Positions 34,105-43,491 of a DNA stretch of 52,818 nucleotides are shown here, in pieces. Within the stretch, counting starts at the first letter, position 1, and each line of letters starts with the position of its first letter. The notes below the pieces were generated by a model. That model did not search any database and had not been told where the DNA came from. It saw only the letters and a program-made list of their open reading frames with translations. The DNA is from Lachnospiraceae bacterium (GTDB lineage Bacteria > Bacillota > Clostridia > Lachnospirales > Lachnospiraceae). The stretch spans positions 26,255-79,072 of the forward strand of contig JAAUZX010000032.1 of the NCBI GenBank assembly GCA_014804365.1, read 5' to 3'. Made by a program: the position numbers and the translations under genes.

Positions 34105-34134
34105 AAAAGTAAATTTGCTTCGCGGACTCGAAAA
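34105..34134 (+). repeat. 30-base leader repeat, copy 2
   Basis: 28 of 30 bases match 22143-22172. It starts one base after the MBOAT stop and ends 31 bases before the ATG of the SGNH-like gene; both copies are followed by a GAAAGGAAT ribosome binding site. Confidence 0.8.
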
Positions 34135-34165
34135 AGGCTGAAAAACGCTGGAAAGGAATCGAAAA

Positions 34166-35131
34166 ATGAAAAAAAACAATAAGCTTGATATAGTGCGCTT
34201 TGCACTGAAATGCATCCTGATTCCCGCCGCGGCGGTCCTCATAATTTATGCTCTGAACAAACCTTATAAGAAAATTGACGACCAGAAATATTTAGATCTT
34301 CTTAAATTTGACACTGTCGGTAGTATATACTGCGAGATTCATGTCGGCAACCTCGGCAGTTCCCACGGCGCTTACGATTTTGATTACGGTCATATACAAG
34401 AGCGCGGCTATGTATGTATGAACTTTGCCAATCCAAGCCAGAGCTACAATTATGACCTCGCGATCCTGCAGGAATTCGGACAATACATGGAAACAAACAG
34501 TGTCCTCTTTATTCCCGTCTCCTACTTCTCCTTCAACAACGAGGTGGTAAACAATACCGAGGCGGAGGCAATGAGTATCCGATACTACCGTTTCCTGTCA
34601 CCGGAGAACATTCCCGATTATGATCCTTATATCGATCTGGTGACCCATAAGGTACCGATCCTGTCCGCCGGCCAGGATATCGTAAAACTGTTTCCCGATC
34701 TGCATACCACCCTCACTGCCCATGCTGCAAACGACGGCATCGACGTGGAGGAATTCGCCCGCGCCGCAAAGGAACGCTACAGCAGGCACTTTGACAACAA
34801 GGACGAATATTTTATGCCGGAACGGATCGAGGAACTGCGCAGCATAATCAAGTATTGTAAAGAACACAGGATCACACCGGTTCTGATCACAACACCCTTT
34901 TCTGTATATTATAATGAACTGGTATCACAGGGTTTCCTGCAGGAATTTCATGATACGGTTACAGGAATTGCAAATGACACAGGTGTCAATTATTATGACT
35001 ACTCCCATGATGAACGTTTCAATGATAACCTGACTTATTTCTCCGATGCAGACCATCTCACGGAGGAGGGTGCGGTGTATTTCACGGATATTCTTTGGAA
35101 GGAAGTGGAGGAACTGCACAGATTCCGATAG
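34166..35131 (+). CDS. DltD-like SGNH membrane protein, partner of the MBOAT
   Basis: 321 residues: one N-terminal membrane helix (about 11-30), then an SGNH-like domain with VGNLGSSHG (Ser65/Ser66) and FSDADHLTEEG (Asp294, His297). It resembles extracellular DltD/AlgJ-type proteins that finish the transfer begun by an MBOAT. It is the second gene of the operon at 32658. The SD is GGAAAGGA. Whether it hydrolyses or transfers cannot be told. Confidence 0.78.
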   Translation: MKKNNKLDIVRFALKCILIPAAAVLIIYALNKPYKKIDDQKYLDLLKFDTVGSIYCEIHVGNLGSSHGAYDFDYGHIQERGYVCMNFANPSQSYNYDLAILQEFGQYMETNSVLFIPVSYFSFNNEVVNNTEAEAMSIRYYRFLSPENIPDYDPYIDLVTHKVPILSAGQDIVKLFPDLHTTLTAHAANDGIDVEEFARAAKERYSRHFDNKDEYFMPERIEELRSIIKYCKEHRITPVLITTPFSVYYNELVSQGFLQEFHDTVTGIANDTGVNYYDYSHDERFNDNLTYFSDADHLTEEGAVYFTDILWKEVEELHRFR

Positions 35132-35201
35132 TATGCCAGTCCGCGCAATTACACCTTCCGTTCCACGGCTTACGGCAACCATTTCTGTATCAGGAAACAT
35201 A

Positions 35202-36140
35202 TTATGACAGAAGCGCTTTCATCCGATTCACAGCCTCCATCTCCACATGCCGATCCTGCCGCAGATAGAAATCTCTGGCCGCTTCTTCGCCGATCTCCTC
35301 CGTCACTTCATCGGAAATTGTCAATCCCGGATGAAAGAGGATCTCCAGCGTCCTGTCTTTTCTCTCTGCCAGCGCTGCATACTTCGGGAACAATCTGACA
35401 ATTCAGTCATAATCCATGTATCCGCTCATGACGAGTCCCCACAGATACATCTGCTCCATATGATGTTCTCTCATGTAGCGGTCTGCCGCATGAGAATATA
35501 ATGAGAGTAATCTGTTCTTAATAAAATTCACCGGACGATAGGTCTTCCACAGAGATGTTTCCGAGACAAATACACCCAATGCCTCCTTGGAATTGCGGAT
35601 ATATTCTACTTGATAATGCTCTTCCGCGATTACCTCTGTCAGTGCTCCCCAGACAACAGGAATCATATGCGCATGTTGATGAGAATCAATCCTGATCTTC
35701 TCCTGGCCGCTGGAAACTCCATGTCTCCTCGCTATATCCATAGCATGGTTGACTGCCCCATGCACCCTCTCAATCTGCGCCTTGATCTCTTTCTTAAGCT
35801 GTACCTTCACGGCTCCGCGTTTCCAAGGCAGATAAGACAGCATAAACAATCCACCCCATGCCAGCCCCATCAGACTGCTTCCCTCCTTCACCAGCAGCGG
35901 CACCTCATCTGCGGGTGCAAGACAATGTCCCTCTACAAAGTCCAGATGTACCGATATCTTCGGCAGGAACGGCATCTGCGGAATCGCCTGATAGAATAAC
36001 TCCATACAGGCATCAAAGCAGGACATATTAGGCACGATACTGATGCTGTCAAGCTGCCCCTGTAACATGCAGGAAAGCATATCCTTGGATGTATTGACGG
36101 TCAGTGCGTAATCGTCCGCATGAATATCTGTTTTTAGCAT
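35202..36140 (-). pseudogene. ChbG/YdjC-type carbohydrate deacetylase interrupted by an in-frame stop
   Basis: The first 245 codons have IHADDYALT, SVHLDFVEG and IDSHQHAHMIP, the metal-binding Asp/His/His set of ChbG/YdjC deacetylases, then stop at TGA (35403-35405) after SGYMDYD. Reading on in the same frame gives IVRLFPKYAALAERK and RTLEILFHPG to a stop at 35202, the normal C-terminal end of this family (FHPG and DRHVE). So one nonsense codon (an Arg CGA to TGA change fits) splits a 312-codon gene; no frameshift is needed. The truncated protein would lack the last fifth. It ends the operon from 42231. Confidence 0.82.
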
Positions 36141-36163
36141 TTTATAACCATGCCTTTCTTTTT

Positions 36164-37207
36164 CTATTTGGTTCTTTCCTCTTTGTCATCTGCCTCATTG
36201 TCTTCTTTCCATACAAACGTGTCTATGATATAACGCGGTCTGTGCTTTGCCTCCATGTATATCTTACCCACATATTCCCCTATAATCCCCAATGAGAGCA
36301 GCGTCACGCCGCCGATCAGCAAAGAGACAATCATTGTCGTGGTATAACCGGGTACATTATTGCCCCTCGCCCAGTCCACAAGACTGATAATGCTCATAAC
36401 AAAACTGAAAACAAACACGATAAATCCCAGTGCACTGATCATCCTGAGCGGTCTGGTGCTCATAGATGTGATTCCGTCTGTTGCCAGTGTCACCATCTTA
36501 CTTAGTGTATACTTAGAATGTCCCGCTTCTCTTGCCTTGACATCAAAGTAGACCACATCGGAAGGAAATCCCATGGTCGGAATCAGCCCACGTAGAAATA
36601 AGTTAGTCTCTTTGTATTCCGCCAGCGCGTCCAGTGCCTTTTTGGACATCAGTCGATAGTCCGCATGATTGGTTATCACCTTACTGCCTAACAGGTGCAG
36701 CAGATTATAATATAATGTCGCCGTACCTTTCTTAAAAATACCGTCGGAACGCCTGTCATTGCGCACGCCGTATACGACTTCGCTTCCCGCCATATAACTT
36801 TCCAGAAATCGATCCAGCGCCTCGATATCCTGCTGTAAATCCGCATCAATGGTCACTACCGCATCCGCATATCGCCTCGCCGTCATCATACCTGCCAGAA
36901 TCGCGCTCTGATGCCCGTAATTGCCCGCTAAGCTGATTACTGAGAACAGTGTATCCTGTGACGCAATCCGATGCAGAAGGCGCAGTGTATCGTCTTTACT
37001 CCCGTCATTGACAAACATGACCTTACTGCCTGCCGCAATCTGTCCTGCCCGCGTCAGACGGCGTATCTTATCCCCCAGTACCTGCGCCGATTTCTCGACT
37101 ACTTCCTCCTCGTTATAGCAGGGAACGACAAGATACAAGACCGGTATCCGTCTCTCCTTTATTCCAACCTTTTGCATCTCCTGCATTCCTTCCGTCTCTT
37201 TCCCCAT
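36164..37207 (-). CDS. GtrB-like polyprenyl-phosphate glycosyltransferase
   Basis: 347 residues: YLVVPCYNEEEVVEK, FVNDGSKDDTL, GNYGHQSAILAGM, TIDADLQQDIE (metal-binding) and GHSKYTLSKMV, then two C-terminal membrane helices. This is the GtrB/ArnC/YfdH plan: it makes polyprenyl-phosphate-glucose or a related sugar. Together with the GtrA protein at 21538 and the GT-C proteins it can form a side-chain glycosylation path, although these genes are not in one operon. It is embedded between the deacetylase and epimerase genes on the same strand. Confidence 0.93.
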   Translation of the reverse strand: MGKETEGMQEMQKVGIKERRIPVLYLVVPCYNEEEVVEKSAQVLGDKIRRLTRAGQIAAGSKVMFVNDGSKDDTLRLLHRIASQDTLFSVISLAGNYGHQSAILAGMMTARRYADAVVTIDADLQQDIEALDRFLESYMAGSEVVYGVRNDRRSDGIFKKGTATLYYNLLHLLGSKVITNHADYRLMSKKALDALAEYKETNLFLRGLIPTMGFPSDVVYFDVKAREAGHSKYTLSKMVTLATDGITSMSTRPLRMISALGFIVFVFSFVMSIISLVDWARGNNVPGYTTTMIVSLLIGGVTLLSLGIIGEYVGKIYMEAKHRPRYIIDTFVWKEDNEADDKEERTK

Positions 37208-37233
37208 GATACTTCATCTTGCCTCTCTGTATA

Positions 37234-38229
37234 TCAATCTTTATAATACTCCCGGTACCATTCTACAAACTTTCCAAGCCCCTCTTCAATCGAGGTGTCC
37301 GGTTTAAAATCATAATCTCTCATCAGATCCGTGACATCGGCATAGGTCTGATATACGTCGCCCGGCTGCATAGGGAGATACTCCTTCACAGCCGTTTTTC
37401 CGAGACATTTCTCCAAAGTCTCTATATAGTCCATCAGTTTCTCGGGCTTATTGTTGCCGATATTATAGAGTTTGTAACATACTCCCTGCTCATTCGGCGA
37501 CGGCGGATTGCACATGATATTCTCCACGCCCTTTACAATATCATCAATATAAGTAAAATCCCTATACATATCGCCGTTATTATAGATCTGGATCGGCTCG
37601 CCTGCCATAATTTTCTGCGTAAATTTGTAGTAAGCCATATCCGGTCTGCCATAAGGGCCATAAACCGTGAAAAACCGAAGTCCCGTCACCGGAATATGAT
37701 ATAATTTGCTGTAGGCATGCGCCATCAATTCATTGGATTTCTTCGTGGCCGCATACAGGCTCACCGGACCGTCCACTTTATCTTCCGTGGAAAATGGAAC
37801 CTTCTCATTGCCACCGTAAACGGAACTGGAAGATGCATAGACAAGATGCTCCACCGGAAAATACCGGCAGCCTTCCAGAATGTGGAAAAACCCCATCATG
37901 TTAGACTGCATATAGGCATCCGGATTGTCTATGCTGTAACGCACGCCGGCCTGTGCACCCAGATTGACCACCACGTGCGGCGCATATTCCTGAAACAGGC
38001 GAAACACATCCCCCTTATCACTCAAATCTCCTTTGATAAATGTATAGTTCTCATGTTGCCGCAGAATCGACAGCCTGTCCTTCTTGAGCTGCACGTCATA
38101 ATAATCATTGAGATTGTCAAAGCCAATCACCCTAGCCCCTTTGTCCAAAAGACTATTGGATAAATGGAAACCGATAAAGCCGGCTCCGCCGGTCACTAAA
38201 TAGACCTTATTAATGTCTAACGGATTCAT
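37234..38229 (-). CDS. UDP-glucuronate 4-epimerase-like (CapI type)
   Basis: 331 residues, extended SDR fold: VYLVTGGAGFIGFHLS (NAD binding), GFDNLNDYYDVQLKK, a signature of UDP-GlcA 4-epimerases, YASSSSVYGGNEKVPF, and the catalytic YAATKKSNE (Tyr-x3-Lys). It should interconvert UDP-glucuronate and UDP-galacturonate. The UDP-glucose dehydrogenase two genes upstream makes its substrate, so this operon supplies acidic sugars. Confidence 0.93.
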   Translation of the reverse strand: MNPLDINKVYLVTGGAGFIGFHLSNSLLDKGARVIGFDNLNDYYDVQLKKDRLSILRQHENYTFIKGDLSDKGDVFRLFQEYAPHVVVNLGAQAGVRYSIDNPDAYMQSNMMGFFHILEGCRYFPVEHLVYASSSSVYGGNEKVPFSTEDKVDGPVSLYAATKKSNELMAHAYSKLYHIPVTGLRFFTVYGPYGRPDMAYYKFTQKIMAGEPIQIYNNGDMYRDFTYIDDIVKGVENIMCNPPSPNEQGVCYKLYNIGNNKPEKLMDYIETLEKCLGKTAVKEYLPMQPGDVYQTYADVTDLMRDYDFKPDTSIEEGLGKFVEWYREYYKD

Positions 38230-38252
38230 ATCTTATACCTCTCTCGTTGTCA

Positions 38253-39923
38253 TTAATTCACAAATGTAATCATTTGCTTTAATAATGGTGCAATTTGATC
38301 TGTCTGTAACACTTCTATATTTTCAATCAGCCTATAAGGAATCTGCCCGCACAAAATCATGAACATGGAGCATATACATATACATCTGCATATTTTGTCA
38401 CGCTCATATAATTTCCCTAATAAGACCGCCATAAATATCATGCACAAAAAATAACACGGCATCATGAATCTCGTTAATTCACGTTTAAGTTCACAATAGG
38501 AAAAAACAAATGCTATAATCCATCCTATTCCTAGCGCTATAACTCCCGCAAATGACCAATATATGATCTGTCGTTCCCTTCGTTTATACACTTCCCACAT
38601 CATTCCAAGTGTACCCATGAGCGGCCAAAAAATAATGCGTACACTATCCCAGCATAATATTCCGAGATGATAGAGACATATCCCTATATCGCCCTTGTTC
38701 AACCCCTCTACCGCATACTGCAAAGTATTCTCCATGTACGGTATTTCATAAGACCACTTCTGCAAAATGTCACTGTCAATAAAGTACGGCATAGACGGAA
38801 CCAGAGATATCTTCACGCTTCCAGTCTTTATGGCTACTGTCATGATCCCCTCTATATTTACATCCTCAATCAGCGACGAGGGCGTCAGCATCCCACCTTC
38901 TAAAATACCAACCCCCGCCCCGACAAGCACTGCACCTGCAATGCATAATGTAGGCGTAACCAATTGAAATTCTTTCTTCCATAACAGGTAGAGCAAAATG
39001 AAAAATCCGATTCCTCCAATAACAACTATATTCTGAGGTGCGCTCATACACCAATATAACATCATACAAAATGTAAATGCATAATGTTTTACTGTAAGTT
39101 TCTCCTTGTCTGAAAGAATATGAAACATAAATACAAGAAAAATATAAAAAGAGCAAGCTCCAACTATGGAATCCGTATACCCACTATAGAAAAACGGTGA
39201 TCCTGTATCCAGCACTTTAATGGGATATGCGGACAATGACACACTTCCGCAGAAAACAACGACTGTCAGCAGGATACTTAACAATCTATTAAAGTATTTA
39301 TAAAACAGCCCGAATAAGAACAATACCATGAAAGTCTTTCCGGCCGCCAGCCAAACAGACATGAAGAAATTGATATTATCTATCCCGAAAAATGTACCAA
39401 AACTCCCCAGCAGAGACTGGCCGTACGACTGATTAAGAATCGGTATATAATCATAATCTGTAAAATAAGCTGCTATATTTGTGTATCTGATCGAATGCTG
39501 TGAGCCGACACTTGTTGATGGCGTCAGCACCGTCTGTTCTAAATTTGCAAACCAAATAATCAGTTGATAGAAAATATGGGCAAACCATAGGAGCAGCCAC
39601 GACACTATTAGCTTTCTGTAATGCACAAGTATCATCCGCACATCGCTTACACGGTATTTACGAATCATATTCACGGCAACCCAGCCGATATATGCCAGCA
39701 ATACCAGCCAAAAAGCAAAGCGATAGGATCGTATTATCAGCGCCACTGTTCTCAAAACTGCAAGAAAACAAATCAGCCCAACAAAAAAGCAAAGAGAAAA
39801 CCGATAACTGGTTCCTTTTTCATTAAAAATATCCCTTGATACAATCCCGCCAATCATTATAAATAAACAGCAAAAAACAAACACAATGCCTATCGGCAGC
39901 AACAAAGCAACCGCAAAATCCAT
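38253..39923 (-). CDS. AT-rich polytopic membrane protein, possible polymerase or GT-C
   Basis: 556 residues with about twelve or more membrane segments and few long loops. No family motif is recognised; size, hydrophobicity and position between an epimerase and Ugd suggest a polymerase (Wzy-like) or GT-C glycosyltransferase. GC content is clearly lower than its neighbours (for example 16 of 60 bases at 39061-39120 and 22 of 60 at 38401-38460, against 32 of 60 at 37321-37380), as often seen for polymerase genes acquired within glycan loci. Function is inferred from context only. Confidence 0.65.
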   Translation of the reverse strand: MDFAVALLLPIGIVFVFCCLFIMIGGIVSRDIFNEKGTSYRFSLCFFVGLICFLAVLRTVALIIRSYRFAFWLVLLAYIGWVAVNMIRKYRVSDVRMILVHYRKLIVSWLLLWFAHIFYQLIIWFANLEQTVLTPSTSVGSQHSIRYTNIAAYFTDYDYIPILNQSYGQSLLGSFGTFFGIDNINFFMSVWLAAGKTFMVLFLFGLFYKYFNRLLSILLTVVVFCGSVSLSAYPIKVLDTGSPFFYSGYTDSIVGACSFYIFLVFMFHILSDKEKLTVKHYAFTFCMMLYWCMSAPQNIVVIGGIGFFILLYLLWKKEFQLVTPTLCIAGAVLVGAGVGILEGGMLTPSSLIEDVNIEGIMTVAIKTGSVKISLVPSMPYFIDSDILQKWSYEIPYMENTLQYAVEGLNKGDIGICLYHLGILCWDSVRIIFWPLMGTLGMMWEVYKRRERQIIYWSFAGVIALGIGWIIAFVFSYCELKRELTRFMMPCYFLCMIFMAVLLGKLYERDKICRCICICSMFMILCGQIPYRLIENIEVLQTDQIAPLLKQMITFVN

Positions 39924-39943
39924 TGCTTCTCCTCCCGCTCATA

Positions 39944-41254
39944 TTATCGCCCAATGCTGTAATACTCTACACCCGCATTTTTCATTTTCTCCAGATTATA
40001 AAGGTTACGTCCGTCATACACGAGTGGAATCTGCATCAGCTCTTTGAAAGTCTCCGGTGCAATCGTTCTGATTTCTTCCCATTCCGTAAAAATAAAACAG
40101 ATATTAGCATCTTTCAACGCTTCTTCCGGTTTGGATACATATTGAATCGTACCCTTTCCGTTCTCACCCTCCGGATATCTTGCCCGAAAATGATCGACAG
40201 CAACAGGATCATAGGCATAGATATTGGCTCCGCCATCCAGTAGAAGCTGCACATTATCCAGCGAGGGTGCTTCCCGCAGATCATCGGTTCCCGCCTTAAA
40301 AGCCAGCCCCAGGACCGCTACCTTCAAATTCTGAAATGTGATCATTCTGTTACTCGCCTTATGGAACAGTTTCGTCTTCTGCTCCGCATTCACAGCTACC
40401 GCAGCCTCCACGGTACGCAGCTTGTATCCGTTCTGTCTAGCAAGATACTTCAACGCTTTCGTATCTTTCGGGAAACAACTTCCGCCATAGCCCACACCCG
40501 CATTTAAGAATCTGGAGCCGATTCTGGCATCGTAACTCATGCCTCTGGCCACGGCATCGATATCCGCACCTACCAGTTCGCACAGATTGGCAATGTCATT
40601 CATATAAGAAATCTTGAGCGCCAGGAAATCATTGCAGGCATATTTGATCATCTCCGCAGAGCGTCTGTCTACGGATACGATCGGCAGCCCGAAGGGCTCA
40701 TAGATTTTCTTCAGTATGGCCTCTGCCTCTTTGCTCTCCGTTCCGATTATAATCCTTGCCGCATGCAGTGTATCATGCACTGCGGAACCCTGTGCCAGAA
40801 ATTCCGGGTTAGATGCAACTTCAATCTTTACGTCTCTGGTCAGGAAGTCTCTGATAAACTGCTCCACCTTGTCATTGGTTCCCACCGGAACGGTAGATTT
40901 TACAACTACAAGGCAGTCCCGTTCCACTGATTCCGCAATCTGTCTTGATACCGTCGCTATATAACTTAAGTTAGCGGAACCGTCCGGCTGTTCCGGCGTT
41001 CCCACACCGATGAAAATTGCATCCGCATCCCTGTAAGCGCTCCGATAGTCGGTCGTGTAATGCAGCCTGCCGGTGGCATTATTCTTCTGCATCAACTCTT
41101 CCAGCCCTTCTTCATAAATAGGAGAGACTCCGGACTCCATCATCTGTATTTTCTTCTCATCCACATCCACGCAGGTAACATCATGACCCTTCTCCGCGAA
41201 GCATACGCCTGCTACCAGCCCAACATATCCTGTTCCCGCAACTGCAATTTTCAT
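39944..41254 (-). CDS. ugd: UDP-glucose 6-dehydrogenase
   Basis: 436 residues: MKIAVAGTGYVGLVAG (NAD binding), GTPEQPDGSANLSY, STVPVGT, NPEFLAQGSA and the catalytic GGSCFPKDTKAL cysteine. It oxidises UDP-glucose to UDP-glucuronate with two NAD+. Close relatives are GDP-mannose dehydrogenases, but the following UDP-GlcA epimerase supports Ugd. The frame opens at 41296 inside the GT8 stop region; the ATG at 41254 has AAGGAG nine bases upstream and begins the conserved sequence. Confidence 0.94.
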   Translation of the reverse strand: MKIAVAGTGYVGLVAGVCFAEKGHDVTCVDVDEKKIQMMESGVSPIYEEGLEELMQKNNATGRLHYTTDYRSAYRDADAIFIGVGTPEQPDGSANLSYIATVSRQIAESVERDCLVVVKSTVPVGTNDKVEQFIRDFLTRDVKIEVASNPEFLAQGSAVHDTLHAARIIIGTESKEAEAILKKIYEPFGLPIVSVDRRSAEMIKYACNDFLALKISYMNDIANLCELVGADIDAVARGMSYDARIGSRFLNAGVGYGGSCFPKDTKALKYLARQNGYKLRTVEAAVAVNAEQKTKLFHKASNRMITFQNLKVAVLGLAFKAGTDDLREAPSLDNVQLLLDGGANIYAYDPVAVDHFRARYPEGENGKGTIQYVSKPEEALKDANICFIFTEWEEIRTIAPETFKELMQIPLVYDGRNLYNLEKMKNAGVEYYSIGR

Positions 41255-41292
41255 GATCCTGTTCTCCTTATCCTGCAACTTTTTCCTTTTAC

Positions 41293-42231
41293 TCACATTT
41301 TCTCTCTGCTGATCAGCTTCTTTATCTTCCGCGCGCCTCTTTCCAAAAGCGTCGGACCGTGATATTTCTTCGCCTTTTCCTCGTCAAACAAGTCCTTCAG
41401 ATCCGGCTGGCTGTCCACATAATCCCACCAGATTCCGCCGAGATTGGTATCATAGCGCTTCCACGGCTTATCTCCTGCATAGTGAAGAATTGCAGGGTGA
41501 GTCATTGCCTCCTCGCACTCCTGCTGCGTAAATACCGCTTCGCTTACGAATCTGTCAAAATCCTTCTGTTCCAGATAGGCCAGCCGGTTATATCTGGGCG
41601 GAAGATATCTGATTACTCCCTGACAGGTAATGTTCAGAATATCCTGATCCTGATAGTATAACTTCTCTTTCACCCACTCATTCCACTGCGCTTCCATATT
41701 ACGGCGGCGTATCTCCTGCAGATTAAGCACCAGCACACCCGAGTTAATATATCCGCCCTTTATTCCTTCCAAAAACCGCCAATAGGATCTGCTGCGATTC
41801 CATTCCCACTTATCGGAGAGGTTTACCGGTCCTTTTACCGCAGCCACCACATAATCTGTCATATCCACCTGCCAGACCTGTTCCAGACTGTCGCAAAACA
41901 GCACGTCAATATCCACATATAATACTTTATCCACATCCGGCAAAATCCTGTGCAGCAGCAGTCTCAGATAAGCACCCGACGTAATTCCTCTGACTTCATA
42001 GGCAGCTGAGTAATGATTCTCTACCGCTTTCACACTTAAGACCGATTCCCGATCCCGCGCCTCCACGATCTGTGCAAGCTGCTTCTCTATATAAGCAGCT
42101 TCTTTCGTACACACACAATATATATGGTAATGCACTTGATCCGCCACACCGTGATCTAAAAGAGAGGCAACCGCCACTTTGACCTGTTCGGTTAGATTTT
42201 CATCAAAACAAAATGCGATATTGATCAGCAT
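41293..42231 (-). CDS. GT8-family glycosyltransferase
   Basis: 312 residues, LgtC/GspA type: INIAFCFDENLTEQ, SGAYLRLLLHRILP, the DxD motif VLYVDIDVLF, GGYINSGVLVLN, DQDILN and LHYAGDKPWKRY. GT8 enzymes are retaining, often galactosyl- or glucosyltransferases. GGAGGG precedes the ATG. It heads the operon that continues with ugd. The C-terminal KIKKLIS tail is basic, suggesting membrane association. Confidence 0.93.
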   Translation of the reverse strand: MLINIAFCFDENLTEQVKVAVASLLDHGVADQVHYHIYCVCTKEAAYIEKQLAQIVEARDRESVLSVKAVENHYSAAYEVRGITSGAYLRLLLHRILPDVDKVLYVDIDVLFCDSLEQVWQVDMTDYVVAAVKGPVNLSDKWEWNRSRSYWRFLEGIKGGYINSGVLVLNLQEIRRRNMEAQWNEWVKEKLYYQDQDILNITCQGVIRYLPPRYNRLAYLEQKDFDRFVSEAVFTQQECEEAMTHPAILHYAGDKPWKRYDTNLGGIWWDYVDSQPDLKDLFDEEKAKKYHGPTLLERGARKIKKLISREKM

Positions 42232-42261
42232 ATATTTCCCTCCGCCTAATACCGACTATTT

Positions 42262-42290
42262 ATTATAGCAAATTTCTGCTGTAATTGCGA
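42262..42290 (-). promoter_or_regulatory. Promoter of the GT8-ugd operon
   Basis: Minus strand: perfect TATAAT (42262-42267) 31 bases before the ATG; the -35 (TCGCAA, 42285-42290) is weak at 17-base spacing. On the plus strand another TATAAT at 42381-42386 probably serves the divergent GT2 gene, again with a weak -35. Confidence 0.5.
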
Positions 42291-42427
42291 TAAAATTTTC
42301 ATTTAGCCGCAAAAACTGCCGGCTCTGTATTGCCATTCTTCGGCAGACGCGATAAAATGTAAAAATCGAATACGATCAATTATAATGTTTTCTTCTCAAG
42401 CCCGGAAAACATTTAAGGGGGAGCACT

Positions 42428-43456
42428 ATGTCCGATCATCCTTTTTTGAGTGTTATCATGCCTGTCTATAATACGGAAAAATATTTAAGTCGCTGTCTGG
42501 ACAGCATCTTAGCGCAGGACTATACCGACTATGAGCTGATTCTTGTAGATGATGGTTCTTCGGATGGCTCCGGTGCCATCTGTGACCGTTACGCCGCCGC
42601 GCATTCCCATATCCGCTGTCTCCATCAGCCTAACGGCGGACACACATGTGCCAGGCAGAACGGCGTCCGCGCAAGCCACGGCGAATACATCACTTTTGTG
42701 GACAGCGACGACTGGATCGCTGACGGCATGTACAGCCATATGTGCAGCGCTGCCAGATCAACCGGTGCAGATATCGTCCATTGTGATTTCACCGCTGTAA
42801 TGCCACATAAAACAAAAGTATGCAGCATACCCTTTCCGGCCGGTTTCTATAACAAGGCGCAGCTTATGGAAACCGTATATCCCAACATGATCTATTTCGG
42901 GACCTATTTCGTATTCGGTATCGCCCCCAACCTGTGGAACAAGCTGTTTCGCCGGCAAATTCTGGAAAAATACCTGTTCCGTCTCCCTCACGACATTATC
43001 GTCGGAGAAGACGGTCCGATCACATATGCTTGTATGCTGAAAGCCTCAAGCGTATATTTCTGCGATAAAGCCTACTACTATTACCGCAGCAATACAGACT
43101 CTGTCAGCCACCATATCGATGCGAAACGGCTGTCTGAGAATCACGTAATGTTCGAAACTTACAGCCAGTTTATTGATCAATTTGCTTATCCCTTTATACA
43201 AACTCAGCTTCATTACTTTTTCGTGTATCAGAGCCTGTTGACTTTTCTCCTTGTATTTCAGTCAATACGTTCTGAATCTGCCCGTTTTAAACAGCTCTTT
43301 CTGGCGGAATGTGATAATCCTTATATCAGGGAAGCTTTCAAAAACGTTCCCTATAAAGATATCACCGGGCTTCATAACAAGTTATACGCAGTCTGTGTGC
43401 GGCACAGACTGCCATGGCTGTTCAAATTAATATTGCCGAAGCAGCGCGATGCCTGA
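42428..43456 (+). CDS. GT2-family glycosyltransferase
   Basis: 342 residues: LSVIMPVYNTEKYLSRC, LILVDDGSSDGSGAIC, NGGHTCARQNGV and the metal-binding VDSDDWIADG. The middle has NLWNKLFRRQI and VGEDGPITYA, typical of teichoic-acid or capsule GT2 enzymes. AAGGGGGAG lies just upstream. It is monocistronic, divergent from the GT8 operon and convergent with a large membrane protein gene 35 bases away. Confidence 0.93.
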   Translation: MSDHPFLSVIMPVYNTEKYLSRCLDSILAQDYTDYELILVDDGSSDGSGAICDRYAAAHSHIRCLHQPNGGHTCARQNGVRASHGEYITFVDSDDWIADGMYSHMCSAARSTGADIVHCDFTAVMPHKTKVCSIPFPAGFYNKAQLMETVYPNMIYFGTYFVFGIAPNLWNKLFRRQILEKYLFRLPHDIIVGEDGPITYACMLKASSVYFCDKAYYYYRSNTDSVSHHIDAKRLSENHVMFETYSQFIDQFAYPFIQTQLHYFFVYQSLLTFLLVFQSIRSESARFKQLFLAECDNPYIREAFKNVPYKDITGLHNKLYAVCVRHRLPWLFKLILPKQRDA

Positions 43457-43491
43457 TCTGCAGGCAGTGTCCGACATTTGTGCTTCCCTTT

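Noticed and set aside
35403..35405. TGA in the deacetylase as a selenocysteine codon
   Set aside because: No SECIS-like hairpin was seen directly downstream, and family members have an ordinary residue there. A CGA to TGA nonsense change is simpler.
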